A program made the translations under genes and the position numbers. Shown piece by piece: positions 16,176 through 24,363 of a stretch of 50,959 nucleotides of DNA; the stretch's first letter is position 1; the number at the start of each line of letters is the position of its first letter. The notes beneath the pieces were generated by a model, which saw only the letters and a program-made list of their open reading frames with translations, was not told the origin of the DNA and searched no databases. Source of the DNA: HRBIN12 sp964447335 (GTDB taxonomy: Bacteria; Actinomycetota; UBA4738; HRBIN12); contig CAYUSA010000018.1 of the NCBI GenBank assembly GCA_964447335.1, forward strand, positions 1 through 50,959, given 5' to 3'.

Positions 16176-16520
16176 CTAGTCGTCGTCGGAGTCGTGGTCG
16201 GAGTCGGAGCTGTCGTCGCTTCCGTCATCGGATCCCGGACTCCCACCGTGGTCATCGACGGATGGACTCGCGGTCGCGGTGCGCGTCGGCGAGTCGGAGG
16301 GGGAGACGTGGTCCTGCCCGGGCTTGCCGTCCTGCCCGGGCTTGCCGTCGGTCGGCGACGGCGTGGGGGAGGCCGAATGCTGCCCGGTGAGGTCGAAGGC
16401 GGGAGGTGCCGGCGGCGCGCCGACGTCCGGTCCGGCGACCGCGAGCGCTCCGAGCGTGAGCCCGAGCGCCAGCGCGATGCCCGCGATGCCGAGCCCGAAC
16501 CCCGTGAGGAACCGCTTCAT
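16176..16520 (-). CDS. Exported Ser/Asp-rich low-complexity protein, 114 aa
   Basis: The N-terminus is a signal peptide or signal anchor (MKRFLTGFGLGIAGIALALG, then more hydrophobic residues to about 30). The rest is disordered: Pro-rich, a tandem GKPGQD-GKPGQD repeat, Thr/Ser-rich, ending in a strongly acidic run (DDGSDDSSDSDHDSDDD). Such a tail could bind divalent cations outside the membrane (inference). It has its own leaderless -10 box 50 nt downstream of the kinase gene. It lies between a two-component system and a manganese-responsive exporter. I do not recognise a family. Confidence 0.7.
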   Translation of the reverse strand: MKRFLTGFGLGIAGIALALGLTLGALAVAGPDVGAPPAPPAFDLTGQHSASPTPSPTDGKPGQDGKPGQDHVSPSDSPTRTATASPSVDDHGGSPGSDDGSDDSSDSDHDSDDD

Positions 16521-16526
16521 GCCGCC

Positions 16527-16532
16527 AGGGTA
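16527..16532 (-). promoter_or_regulatory. -10 box (TACCCT) of the Asp-rich protein gene
   Basis: TACCCT ends 6 nt before ATG 16520, giving a leaderless mRNA distinct from the upstream kinase transcript. Confidence 0.5.
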
Positions 16533-16569
16533 GGCCTCGGCGGGCTAAGGGGAGGTTAAGCGGGCGCGC

Positions 16570-17928
16570 TCAGCCGTGGGACGAGCGCAGCCGGAGCTCG
16601 ACGCGTGTGCCGCCGCCCTCGGGGCTCCGAACCTGGAGCGACCCTCCCCACTTCTCGGCGAGCTCGCGCGCGATCGCGAGCCCGAGCCCCGAGCCTCCCG
16701 CCGGCGCCCCTTTCCCGCGGTAGAAGCGGTCCGTCACGTGCTCGAGGTCCTCCTGCGGGATCCCCGGTCCCCGGTCCTGCACGGCGACGAGCACGCGGCC
16801 GTCCTCGCGCGAGGACTCGACGGTGATCTCGCCGGGCGCGTGCGCGATCGCGTTGTCGATCAAGTTGTCGAGGATCTGGTCCACGTCCGCCGGGTTCCCC
16901 TGCGCATCGCCGCCCTCCCCGGCAGAAAGGATCGAGGCGCCGAGTCGCGCCGCGCGCGTCTCCCACCGCGCGACGGCGCGGTTCACGGCCTCGCCGACAT
17001 CCACGTGGGTCGGCTGGCCCTCCTCGATCTCTCTGGCCATCGCGAGGAGGCGGTTGACGATCTCCGCGAGGCGGTCGACCTCCCGATCGGCGGCCTGCAG
17101 CCCGGAGCGCAGCTCCTCGGTCTGCGCGTCCTCGATCGCGGACTCGAGCCGGAGCTTGATCCCCGTGAGCGGCGTCCGCAGCTGGTGGGAGGCGTTGGCG
17201 ACGAACTCGCGCTGCGCTCGGACCGTCCGCTCCAGCCGGTCGGCCATCTCGTCGAACGAGCGCCCGAGCTGATCGATCTCCTCGGCCCCGGACACCCTCT
17301 CGGCGCGAGCCGTCAGGTCTCCCGCGCCGAGGCGCTCCGAGGTGTCGGCGAGCCTTCGCAGCGGTCGTGCGAAGGAGCCCGCGAGCCCGAAGGCGAGGAC
17401 CAGCCCCGCGGCGAGCCCCGCGAGTCCGACCGCCAGGAGGCCGAGGATCGCGCGACGGGTCTCGCTCCGCACGTCGGCCATCGGCTTCGTGATGCGGACG
17501 GCGCCCATGGTCAGGCCCTCGTCCTGGATGGGCACGGCTGTTGCGAGCAGGTCCGTGCCGAGGTCCTTCGAGTAACGGATCTGCGATGCCGGCCGTCCTT
17601 GCAGCGCGGAGATGATCTCGGGGCGGCCGGGCTCGGCGTACATCGCGCCGAGCTGGCCGGGCCCGTCGGAGTCGGCGACGAGCCTGCCCCCGACGCCCAC
17701 CACGATGACCCGCCCCTCGACCTGCGGGGCGGCCTGCGACACGATCTCGCCGAGGCGGTCGCGGTTGCGGGGCGCGAGGTTCTCCCGGCCGATCGCGGCC
17801 GCGATGCCCTGCGCCTGGATGAGGGCCTCGGTCTCGAGCTCCAGCGTCGCCCGCTGCCCGAGGTTCACCGCGAGCGGCACCCCGAGCGCGACCAGCACGA
17901 CGATCAGGATGTATGCGAAGGCGAGCAC
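16570..17928 (-). CDS. Sensor histidine kinase (EnvZ/PhoR type)
   Basis: 452 aa. TM1 is at about 2-22, an extracytoplasmic domain at about 23-158, TM2 at about 160-183 and a HAMP linker at about 185-235. The HisKA helix has FVANASHQLRTPLTGIKL, with His248 as phosphoacceptor. The HATPase_c domain shows the N box (LDNLIDNAIAHA), G1 (DRGPGIP, 385-391), an F box (DRFYRGKG) and G2 (GGSGLGLAIA). It follows the response-regulator gene in the same operon. The start is uncertain: coding-like sequence (KVRSRL) continues upstream to the regulator stop without an ATG/GTG/TTG, so GTG 17928 may slightly truncate the N-terminus. The signal sensed is unknown. Confidence 0.9.
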   Translation of the reverse strand: MLAFAYILIVVLVALGVPLAVNLGQRATLELETEALIQAQGIAAAIGRENLAPRNRDRLGEIVSQAAPQVEGRVIVVGVGGRLVADSDGPGQLGAMYAEPGRPEIISALQGRPASQIRYSKDLGTDLLATAVPIQDEGLTMGAVRITKPMADVRSETRRAILGLLAVGLAGLAAGLVLAFGLAGSFARPLRRLADTSERLGAGDLTARAERVSGAEEIDQLGRSFDEMADRLERTVRAQREFVANASHQLRTPLTGIKLRLESAIEDAQTEELRSGLQAADREVDRLAEIVNRLLAMAREIEEGQPTHVDVGEAVNRAVARWETRAARLGASILSAGEGGDAQGNPADVDQILDNLIDNAIAHAPGEITVESSREDGRVLVAVQDRGPGIPQEDLEHVTDRFYRGKGAPAGGSGLGLAIARELAEKWGGSLQVRSPEGGGTRVELRLRSSHG

Positions 17929-17959
17929 GAGCCTCGAGCGGACCTTCGTTCGGGCCTCC

Positions 17960-18658
17960 CTAGCTCTCCGTCGCCTCGCCGGGTGAGACGAAGCGGAACC
18001 CGACGCCGCGGATCGTCGTGATGTAGCGGGGATGCGCGGCGTCGTCTTCGATCTTCTTGCGGAGCCAGGAGATGTGGACGTCGAGCGTCTTCGTCGGTCC
18101 GAACCAGTGCGGGTCCCACACCTCGTCCATGATCTGCTCGCGGCGCACGACCTCGCCGGCGTTGGCCATCAGCATGTGCAGGAGGTCGAACTCGCGGGCC
18201 GCGAGCTCCACCGTGCTACCGGTCTTCGTCACCGTGCGCGAGGCCGGGTCGAGCACGATGGCGCCCACCTCGATCGGGCCTCGGCGCTCGGTCGACCGGC
18301 CGCGGCGCATGATGGCGCGGATCCGCGCCGAGAGCTCGCGAGCCGAGAACGGCTTGACCACGTAGTCGTCGGCGCCGAGCTCGAGCCCGAGTACGCGGTC
18401 GATCTCCTCGCCCCGAGCGGTGAGCATCACGATCGGGATGTCCGACTCCTTGCGGACCTCGCGCGCGAGGTCGCGCCCGTCGCCGTCGGGCAGCATCACG
18501 TCGAGCAGGATGAGGTCGGGGAGCTCCCGCAGGTAGGCGGCCCGAGCTTCCTCGAGCGTCCCCGCCACCTCGGGCGCGAATCCGTCTCGCTCGAGGTGCT
18601 CGGCGAGCGGCTCGGAGATCGCCGTCTCGTCCTCGACCACCAGGATCCGTGGTTTCAC
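17960..18658 (-). CDS. OmpR/PhoB-family response regulator
   Basis: 232 aa. The receiver domain has the acidic pair E9/D10, phosphoacceptor Asp53 in LILLDVMLPDGDG, Thr80 in VMLTARG and Lys102 in YVVKPFS. The C-terminal winged helix ends with LDVHISWLRKKIEDDAAHP and YITTIRGVGFRF, the classical OmpR-type signature. Start GTG 18658 has TAGCAT 7 nt upstream (leaderless). It is the first gene of an operon with the histidine kinase. Its own target sites cannot be read from the window. Confidence 0.92.
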   Translation of the reverse strand: MKPRILVVEDETAISEPLAEHLERDGFAPEVAGTLEEARAAYLRELPDLILLDVMLPDGDGRDLAREVRKESDIPIVMLTARGEEIDRVLGLELGADDYVVKPFSARELSARIRAIMRRGRSTERRGPIEVGAIVLDPASRTVTKTGSTVELAAREFDLLHMLMANAGEVVRREQIMDEVWDPHWFGPTKTLDVHISWLRKKIEDDAAHPRYITTIRGVGFRFVSPGEATES

Positions 18659-18665
18659 GGCCCCG

Positions 18666-18671
18666 ATGCTA
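18666..18671 (-). promoter_or_regulatory. -10 box (TAGCAT) of the two-component operon
   Basis: TAGCAT ends 7 nt before GTG 18658, implying a leaderless message. Confidence 0.5.
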
Positions 18672-18688
18672 CTGCCCGAGCGTGCTGT

Positions 18689-18731
18689 GGTTTTGTCGCT
18701 CTTGCGCTGACGGCCCGCCTCTCCCTAGGAT
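18689..18731 (+). promoter_or_regulatory. Promoter region of the first paralogous histidine kinase gene
   Basis: A -35-like TTGCGC (18702-18707) and -10 TAGGAT (18726-18731) are separated by 18 nt. Twenty-five nt further down lies ATG 18757, preceded by a purine-rich AAAGGGGGG. The 15-nt stretch 18689-18703 recurs with one mismatch at 38783-38797. Confidence 0.4.
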
Positions 18732-18756
18732 GCGCCAGTTCATCAAAGGGGGGTAG

Positions 18757-20184
18757 ATGTCCGCCACGACAGCAACCGACGTCCGCGAGTTCACCTCTCG
18801 CACACCCACGCCCACTCATGCGCCCATGTCCCTATGGCTGTTTGCCGTGTTTGCCATCGCGCTGGACTTGGTCCTCGTGGTCTTCGGGCTTTGGGATGCC
18901 CGGCAATCCTTGGCCGGGGTCGGCTGGGGGCTGGCGGCATGGGTTCTTGTTGTGGCACTTGTGGGAGTTGCCTCAGTTCCCGCGGATTCGGGACCACAAC
19001 TCGGACTCGACATGCCGCTGTTGCTTGCAGCGGCCTTCTTGTTCGGTCCGGGAATCGCCGGCGCGATCGCTTTCATCGGCTACGTTGATGTGAGGGAGTT
19101 CAAAGGTGACATTTCGCTGGTCAGGGCGCTCTACAACCGGGCTCAGACTTCACTCAGCGTGATGGCCGCCGCCGTCGTCTTCTCCGTGGTTGATGGGCAG
19201 ATCAACGAATGGCCAGCGGCGATTCTGGTGAGTCTGGTCGCAGTGGCGGCGGACTGCCTTGTCAACTACGGGCTTGTGGTTGCCGCGAAGGCTCTTCACG
19301 ACCAGGTTTCGCCTTGGGACATTCTTGGGGGACTCAGAGTCGGAGCTGCCCGGACCTTCCTCGTGACCTACCTCAGCTACGGCCTACTCAGCCCGATTCT
19401 GGGTCAGATCTACCTTGAGATCGGCTCCTGGGGTCTCGTCGCGTTCGCCCTTCCAGCGCTTCTGGCGAGGCAGGCATTCGAACAGAGTCGCCGGCTCGAG
19501 GCCGCAAACGGCCGACTTCGAACCCAGTCGGCTGCACTGCGGGATATGTCAAGCCGTGTGGCGGACGAAAGGCGAGACGAGCGACTGGCAGTCGCAGCTG
19601 GGCTTCATGACGAGGTGCTGCCGCCGCTGTACAACGTCCATTTGATGGGACAGGTTCTCCGGCGGGACCTCGCCGCAGGGCGCCTGCTCGATTTGGAGGG
19701 TGATGTCCCGAGCCTCCTCCAGGCCGTTGACACAGCCAACGACGCGGTCCGCGGCCTGATTGGGGGTTTGAGGGAATCGCCCCTTGGCACGGGAGGACTG
19801 GGTCAGACCCTGGGTCTTCTGGTCCGACATCTTGAGACGCTCACAGCCGCGAAGATCGAAGTGCATGTCGGAGAGGTTGACGGACCACCACTCACTCAAC
19901 TGCTTGCCTTCTACGTACTGCGTGAGGCTCTGACGAATGCGGTCAAGCACGCGAACGCCTCAGTGATACGAGTGCACGCGGACACTGCTGACGACTCAGT
20001 TCGCATCACTGTTGAGGACGACGGGAAGGGTTTCGACCCGGCTGGGGTTGACACGACGTCTCACTTTGGTCTTTCTCTGATGAGGGAGCGCGTCGATCTC
20101 GTTGGAGGTCTGCTACATGTCCAGACTCTGTTGAACGGGGGAACGCGCGTCGTGGCTCGGCTCCCACTCGAACTGACGGACTAG
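18757..20184 (+). CDS. Membrane histidine kinase, NarL-system type (HisKA_3), paralogue 1
   Basis: 475 aa. About seven hydrophobic segments (residues 25-240) form a putative membrane sensor containing the motif YVDVREFKGD...LYNRAQTSLSV. A coiled linker leads to HisKA_3 (ERRDERLAVAAGLHDEVLPP; His284 is the likely phosphoacceptor). The ATPase domain shows the N box (LREALTNAVKHANAS) and DDGKGFDP. No response regulator is adjacent, so it is an orphan here. Codon use is visibly less GC-rich at third positions than in flanking genes (many CTT, GTT and CAG-poor stretches), suggesting recent acquisition. The next kinase gene (20537) is a clear paralogue. A strong hairpin follows the stop. Confidence 0.88.
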   Translation: MSATTATDVREFTSRTPTPTHAPMSLWLFAVFAIALDLVLVVFGLWDARQSLAGVGWGLAAWVLVVALVGVASVPADSGPQLGLDMPLLLAAAFLFGPGIAGAIAFIGYVDVREFKGDISLVRALYNRAQTSLSVMAAAVVFSVVDGQINEWPAAILVSLVAVAADCLVNYGLVVAAKALHDQVSPWDILGGLRVGAARTFLVTYLSYGLLSPILGQIYLEIGSWGLVAFALPALLARQAFEQSRRLEAANGRLRTQSAALRDMSSRVADERRDERLAVAAGLHDEVLPPLYNVHLMGQVLRRDLAAGRLLDLEGDVPSLLQAVDTANDAVRGLIGGLRESPLGTGGLGQTLGLLVRHLETLTAAKIEVHVGEVDGPPLTQLLAFYVLREALTNAVKHANASVIRVHADTADDSVRITVEDDGKGFDPAGVDTTSHFGLSLMRERVDLVGGLLHVQTLLNGGTRVVARLPLELTD

Positions 20185-20190
20185 AACGTC

Positions 20191-20218
20191 GAATCCCGGC
20201 GGTTCACCGCCGGGATTC
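20191..20218 (+). terminator. Perfect 12-bp hairpin terminator after kinase paralogue 1
   Basis: GAATCCCGGCGG-TTCA-CCGCCGGGATTC, 7 nt after the stop codon. The stem is perfect with a 4-nt loop, but no run of T follows. It is symmetrical and may also end the short minus-strand transcript from 20337. Confidence 0.7.
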
Positions 20219-20253
20219 GGTGCTCCAAGATCGTGTTCTCTGTGCTGGTTGCT

Positions 20254-20337
20254 TCAGAAGCGCCAGTGGGCGCCGCCGGCCACCGCAAGGGCAAGCAGGG
20301 AGCCAAGAGCAACCGCGAGCCGCTTGACGACCTTCAT
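20254..20337 (-). CDS. Small ORF, 27-aa hydrophobic peptide
   Basis: ATG 20337 is preceded by GGAGGGAGGT (20352-20343) with a 5-nt spacer, the best ribosome-binding site in this stretch. The peptide has a basic start (MKVVKRL), one hydrophobic segment (AVALGSLLALAVAGGAH) and ends WRF. It resembles a membrane-inserted micropeptide or an isolated signal peptide. It sits between the two kinase paralogues, is convergent with the first, and ends 35 nt from the shared hairpin. Too short for a homology argument; support comes from the ribosome-binding site, ATG start and sensible topology. Elsewhere in this 352-nt gap (20353-20536) I see no further gene. Confidence 0.5.
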   Translation of the reverse strand: MKVVKRLAVALGSLLALAVAGGAHWRF

Positions 20338-20536
20338 CAGCTACCTCCCTCCACAACCACGCTCGGTCTTCCCGCTGAGCCTCATCACTCACCCATCCAG
20401 TTCGTGAGCCCCCATTCGGCGGACTGCACGCACCCACTATTGGGGGACACCCGTACGGGCCACAAGCCGGTGGAATGGCCTACGTCAGGTGTGGTACCGG
20501 AATCCGACACGGGCCTGGGCACGCCGGGTGGTTCCC

Positions 20537-22069
20537 ATGGGGGTGTGGCGCGTGCAAGATAGGAGGGCCGTCGAAGAGTGGGAGATAGCAACGTCCAGGC
20601 AACCCAAGGTCGAGGACCGGAACCGTGGGCTGAAGCTCTTTGAGCTGAGTATCACGGTACCCACCCTCGTTCTGGTGACCTTCCTATACGCGCGGAACCC
20701 GGCCACGGACTGGTGGCTTCTGCTTTGGGCGGCCACGATCGCCCTGGTCGAGATCCTGCCCGTCCCCGCGTGGCACGGGCTGCAAGTTAGTGTGGGTTTC
20801 CCGCTTCTCATGGTCGTGGCCTTCGTCTATGCGCCAGCGCCGGCGGCGATCACCGCCTTCGTGGGAGCTTCAGACCCACGCGAGTTCAGGGGAGAGGTCG
20901 GGATTCTGCGCGCGATGTTCAACCGCAGCCAGGTAGCGCTCTCTGTTCTGGCCGCGAGCGCCGTCTTCCACTCGCTGGCGGACCTGGATTCCTCACGGGC
21001 GGTGGTGCTTGTCCCCGCTGCTCTTCTTGCCGCCGTTGTGGACTACGTGATCAACAGCGGCGTCGTGACCATCGCGGTGAGCCTCAACACGGGCATGGCA
21101 CCGGCCCGCGTCATTCGGGAACTGCGCGTCGGCCGACTCAGTGAGTTCCTTGTCAGCTACCTGGGCCTTGCGTTCTTCGGGCTCTTCCTCGCGAAGTTCT
21201 ACCGGGAGAACGGGTTCTGGGCTGTCCCTGTGTTCGTGATTCCCGTACTCCTGGCGAGGCAGATGTTCTTCCGTGCCAAAGCGCTGGAGGAAGCCCACAA
21301 GGAACTCCAAGATCGCGAGCAGTTGCTGAGGGCGCTCTCGAACCGCATGGCGGAGGAGCGGCAGGACGAACGGCTGCAGATCGCGGCGTTCCTGCATGAC
21401 GATCTCGCGCAGCACCTGTTCCGGCTGTCGATCCAGGTCGACGTCGCGCGGCGGCATCTCGCCGCGGGCAAGCTCGATGACACCGAGCAGACGCTCGAGG
21501 AGATCAAGGAGACGAAGAACCGCACGTCGGATCGGATCCGGGCGCTGATCCGAGACCTGCACCGCTCGCCGCTGGGACGTGCGGGACTCGAGGAGGCCCT
21601 CCACAGCTTCATCGCAGAGACAGCGAGGGACTCCGAGGTGCGGTTCCACACCGACATCGACGAGCTGCCGCTGCCGCCGCCGATCGCGCTGCTGCTGTAC
21701 CACATCGCTCGCGAGGGTGTGATGAACGCGCTGAAGCACGCGCAGGCGCAGAACGTGTGGCTCACGGTGAAGCCCATCCGCGACGAGGTCGAGCTCGTGC
21801 TCCGCGACGACGGAGTGGGGTTCGACACCGACGTGCCGGCGCCCGAGGGTCACTTCGGGCTGACGATGATGCGCGAGCGCGCGCACGTCGTCGGCGGCAC
21901 GATCGAACTCAAGGCCCGGCCGGGCGCGGGCGCGACGATCACGGTGCGGCTCCCCACGTCGTGGCTGGCGACGGAGGAGCCGGAGCAGCGCCCGACGCCC
22001 CCGCCCGATGCTTCCCCCGGTAGCGCCCCCGCTCCTCGGGGACCGGCGACCGAGTCCGTCCCAGCATGA
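20537..22069 (+). CDS. Membrane histidine kinase, NarL-system type (HisKA_3), paralogue 2
   Basis: 510 aa from ATG 20537 (GTG 20489 would add 16 residues; neither has a convincing ribosome-binding site). The membrane sensor (about 33-245) matches paralogue 1, e.g. GASDPREFRGEVGILRAMFN. HisKA_3 reads EERQDERLQIAAFLHDDLAQ (His287); ATPase motifs are REGVMNALKHAQAQ and DDGVGFD. The tail is a Pro-rich extension. Base composition changes within the gene: the sensor half is relatively AT-rich like paralogue 1, whereas from about 21340 on the kinase core has the high-GC third positions of the host. No response regulator is adjacent. The 3' end overlaps the convergent DUF5317 gene by 131 nt. Confidence 0.87.
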   Translation: MGVWRVQDRRAVEEWEIATSRQPKVEDRNRGLKLFELSITVPTLVLVTFLYARNPATDWWLLLWAATIALVEILPVPAWHGLQVSVGFPLLMVVAFVYAPAPAAITAFVGASDPREFRGEVGILRAMFNRSQVALSVLAASAVFHSLADLDSSRAVVLVPAALLAAVVDYVINSGVVTIAVSLNTGMAPARVIRELRVGRLSEFLVSYLGLAFFGLFLAKFYRENGFWAVPVFVIPVLLARQMFFRAKALEEAHKELQDREQLLRALSNRMAEERQDERLQIAAFLHDDLAQHLFRLSIQVDVARRHLAAGKLDDTEQTLEEIKETKNRTSDRIRALIRDLHRSPLGRAGLEEALHSFIAETARDSEVRFHTDIDELPLPPPIALLLYHIAREGVMNALKHAQAQNVWLTVKPIRDEVELVLRDDGVGFDTDVPAPEGHFGLTMMRERAHVVGGTIELKARPGAGATITVRLPTSWLATEEPEQRPTPPPDASPGSAPAPRGPATESVPA

Positions 22070-22589
22070 CCGCGACGATCAGCCACATCACCCCAATGTA
22101 GAGCACTAGGTCGCCGACGCTCACGATCTGACCGAGCGGCTTCGGGATCGCGATCACGTCCGCGAGCGGCGTGAGGACGTCGTCGTCGGTCATCAGGTGG
22201 TGCTTGGCGGCCCCCTGGTCGATCAGCACCTGCAGTAGGTCCTGCTGGCCCGAGCGCTCGAGCGCGTTCTCGCTCACCGGCATACCGCCGTTCGAGATGA
22301 TGACCGCGGCGTTCAGCACCAGGCCGAGGAGCACGAGCACCATCCCCGGCAGCCGCGCGTTCAGCGAGGCGAAGATCACGAGCAGCGAGTACGAGCACGA
22401 GAGCACGGCGACGCGCACGAGGAGGTCGGTCCCGGCCCGGCTGTTCGGGAGCGGGACGAACTGGATACCGAGCCCGGCGATCACGAGACCCCACCAGCGC
22501 AGATGCAGCTGCTCGAAGCGCCGGACCGAGCCCCGGAGCAGCAGGCCGACGAGCAGCGCGAGCGCGATGACGGCGATGAACAGGATCAT
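21939..22589 (-). CDS. DUF5317-like multi-pass membrane protein
   Basis: 216 aa. Hydrophobic segments occur at about 2-20, 35-48, 60-75, 80-100 and 158-178, with conserved-looking ISNGGMPVSENAL and VGDLVLYIGVMWLIVAVML motifs that fit DUF5317. The family has no known function. The C-terminal about 40 residues (GRYRGKHRAG to the end) are Ala/Pro-rich and overlap, antisense, the Pro-rich tail of kinase paralogue 2. One or both tails may be dispensable. Confidence 0.75.
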   Translation of the reverse strand: MILFIAVIALALLVGLLLRGSVRRFEQLHLRWWGLVIAGLGIQFVPLPNSRAGTDLLVRVAVLSCSYSLLVIFASLNARLPGMVLVLLGLVLNAAVIISNGGMPVSENALERSGQQDLLQVLIDQGAAKHHLMTDDDVLTPLADVIAIPKPLGQIVSVGDLVLYIGVMWLIVAVMLGRTRSPVPEERGRYRGKHRAGASGAAPAPPSPATTWGAAP

Positions 22590-22641
22590 GGTGGAGGCGC
22601 TCGGATCGTCCCACGACCGCGCGGCGCGAGTCCAGCGCGGC

Positions 22642-22647
22642 TAGCAT
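22642..22647 (+). promoter_or_regulatory. -10 box (TAGCAT) of the NERD-helicase gene
   Basis: TAGCAT ends 6 nt before ATG 22654, which decides the start in favour of the first of two in-frame ATGs and predicts a leaderless mRNA. Confidence 0.5.
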
Positions 22648-22653
22648 CCGTGC

Positions 22654-24318
22654 ATGGCCCGCATGGTGCCCTTCCCCATGCTCGAGACCGAGAGCGCCGC
22701 CGAGCGCCGCCTCTACGAGGGCTTCCTCGAGCAGCTCGACGGCAGTTACGTCGTCTACCACAGCGTCGACTGGGTGCTCGCCGGCCGTGACGGGCCGGCG
22801 CAGGGCGAGGCCGACTTCGTGATCGCGCATCCCGAGCTCGGCGTGCTCGCGCTCGAGGCCAAGGGCGGGGCCGTCGCCTACGACCCGTCGACGAGGCGTT
22901 GGACCCAGGCGGGCCACTCGGGCATCCATCCGCTCCGCGAGGATCCGTTCCACCAGGCCGCTGACGAGATGCGCTCGCTGGTCGAGATCTTGCAGGCGCG
23001 CCCCGGGTGGGAACGGTGGATGCCCTCCTACGGGTTCGGCGTCGCGTTCCCCGACGGCCGGTACGAGCACGACGCGCACCCGGGCGCGCCCGCGGCCGTC
23101 GTCATCGACCGGGACGATCTGAGCCGGCTCGCCGAGCGCGTCCCGGAGGTCATGGCGCACTGGCGTCGCGCCGGCCGCCGCTTCGGCGCCGAGGGGATGG
23201 ACGAGCTCGGCCAGGCGCTCGGCTTCCGGGTGGAGATCCGCACGCCGCTCAAGATCGCCTTCAACGAGGAGGACCGCAGGATCGTCGAGCTCACCGACCA
23301 GCAGGCGTGGGTGCGCTCCTTCATCCTGCACCGCCGGCGCGCGGCCGTGGCGGGGCCGGCCGGCTCGGGCAAGACGCTCCTAGCGGTTGGGATCACGACG
23401 CGCCTCGCCGACGAGGGCCATCGCACGCTCCTCACCTGCTTCAACCGCCTGCTCGCCGAGGACCTCCGCGAGCGCGCTGCGGGGCACGCGAACCTGGAGG
23501 TCGCCCACTTCCATGGGCTGTGCCAGCGGCTGGCGAAGGAGGCCGGCCTCGAGCTCCCCGAGCCTTCCACCGAGCCGAACTCGGCGTACTTCGAGCACGA
23601 GCTGCCCGGCAAGCTCGAGGAGGCGGCCCGCGCGCTCGGCGCGAGGTACGACGCCATCGTCGTCGACGAGGCTCAGGACTTCCGCGAGTGGTGGTGGCCC
23701 GCGCTGCTCGCGCTCCACCGCGATCCCGACGAGGGCGCGCTCTACCTGTTCTGGGACGACCACCAGAACCTGTACGGCGGAGCGCTGCCCGTGAGCAACG
23801 TCGAGGTCTGCCCGCCGCTGCCGGCCAACGTGCGGAACACGAGGGCGATCGCGGAGTTCGTCTCGGTCTTCTACGACGGCTCGGACAAGCCGGTCGCGCT
23901 CGGCCCCGAGGGGCGGCCGCCACAGATCCTCGGGTACGAGGACGACGAGGGGCTCGCGAGGCTGCTCGCGGTCGTGCTCACGAACCTGGTCGAGGAGGAG
24001 CAGCTCGGGCTCGAGGACATCGTCGTGCTCACACCCTCGGGCAAGTCCAGGAGCCGGCTCCGCGCGCGCGAGCGCGTGAACGGGTTCCGCCTCTCGGAGC
24101 GGCCGGAGGAGGGCACCGTGCTCGCGACGAGCATCCACGGCTTCAAGGGCCTCGAGCGCGAGGTCGTCATCCTCGCCGAGCTCGGGGACAAGCACCTCGA
24201 GGACCTCGGGCAGTACCTGTACGTCGGCGCCTCGAGGGCGAAGAACGAGCTCATCGTGCTTGCCTACGAGCCCGTCGCGAGGGAGCTCCGGCGGCTGGCC
24301 GGCGTGACCGGGCCGTAG
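22654..24318 (+). CDS. NERD nuclease domain fused to a UvrD-like helicase
   Basis: 554 aa. The N-terminal NERD domain has the nuclease core GEADFVIAHPELGVLALEAK (Asp54, Glu68, Lys70). After about residue 225 comes a superfamily 1 helicase: Walker A GPAGSGKT (234-241), LLTCFNRLLAEDL, motif II AIVVDEAQDF, LFWDDHQNLY, then LATSIHGFKGLEREVVILAE and YLYVGASRAKNELIVLA near the C-terminus. The protein probably processes DNA or RNA ends. Its biological role is unknown, and NERD-helicases occur both as housekeeping genes and in mobile or defence islands. It is apparently monocistronic with a leaderless start. Confidence 0.88.
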   Translation: MARMVPFPMLETESAAERRLYEGFLEQLDGSYVVYHSVDWVLAGRDGPAQGEADFVIAHPELGVLALEAKGGAVAYDPSTRRWTQAGHSGIHPLREDPFHQAADEMRSLVEILQARPGWERWMPSYGFGVAFPDGRYEHDAHPGAPAAVVIDRDDLSRLAERVPEVMAHWRRAGRRFGAEGMDELGQALGFRVEIRTPLKIAFNEEDRRIVELTDQQAWVRSFILHRRRAAVAGPAGSGKTLLAVGITTRLADEGHRTLLTCFNRLLAEDLRERAAGHANLEVAHFHGLCQRLAKEAGLELPEPSTEPNSAYFEHELPGKLEEAARALGARYDAIVVDEAQDFREWWWPALLALHRDPDEGALYLFWDDHQNLYGGALPVSNVEVCPPLPANVRNTRAIAEFVSVFYDGSDKPVALGPEGRPPQILGYEDDEGLARLLAVVLTNLVEEEQLGLEDIVVLTPSGKSRSRLRARERVNGFRLSERPEEGTVLATSIHGFKGLEREVVILAELGDKHLEDLGQYLYVGASRAKNELIVLAYEPVARELRRLAGVTGP

Positions 24319-24363
24319 CCGCGCTGCGGAGCTTCGGCAGCAGGGGTTCGCTCGGAGCGTGGG

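Noticed and set aside
20191..20218. The hairpin as a tRNA T-arm or part of a tRNA
   Set aside because: Only a single perfect stem-loop is present, with no acceptor, anticodon or D-arm nearby.
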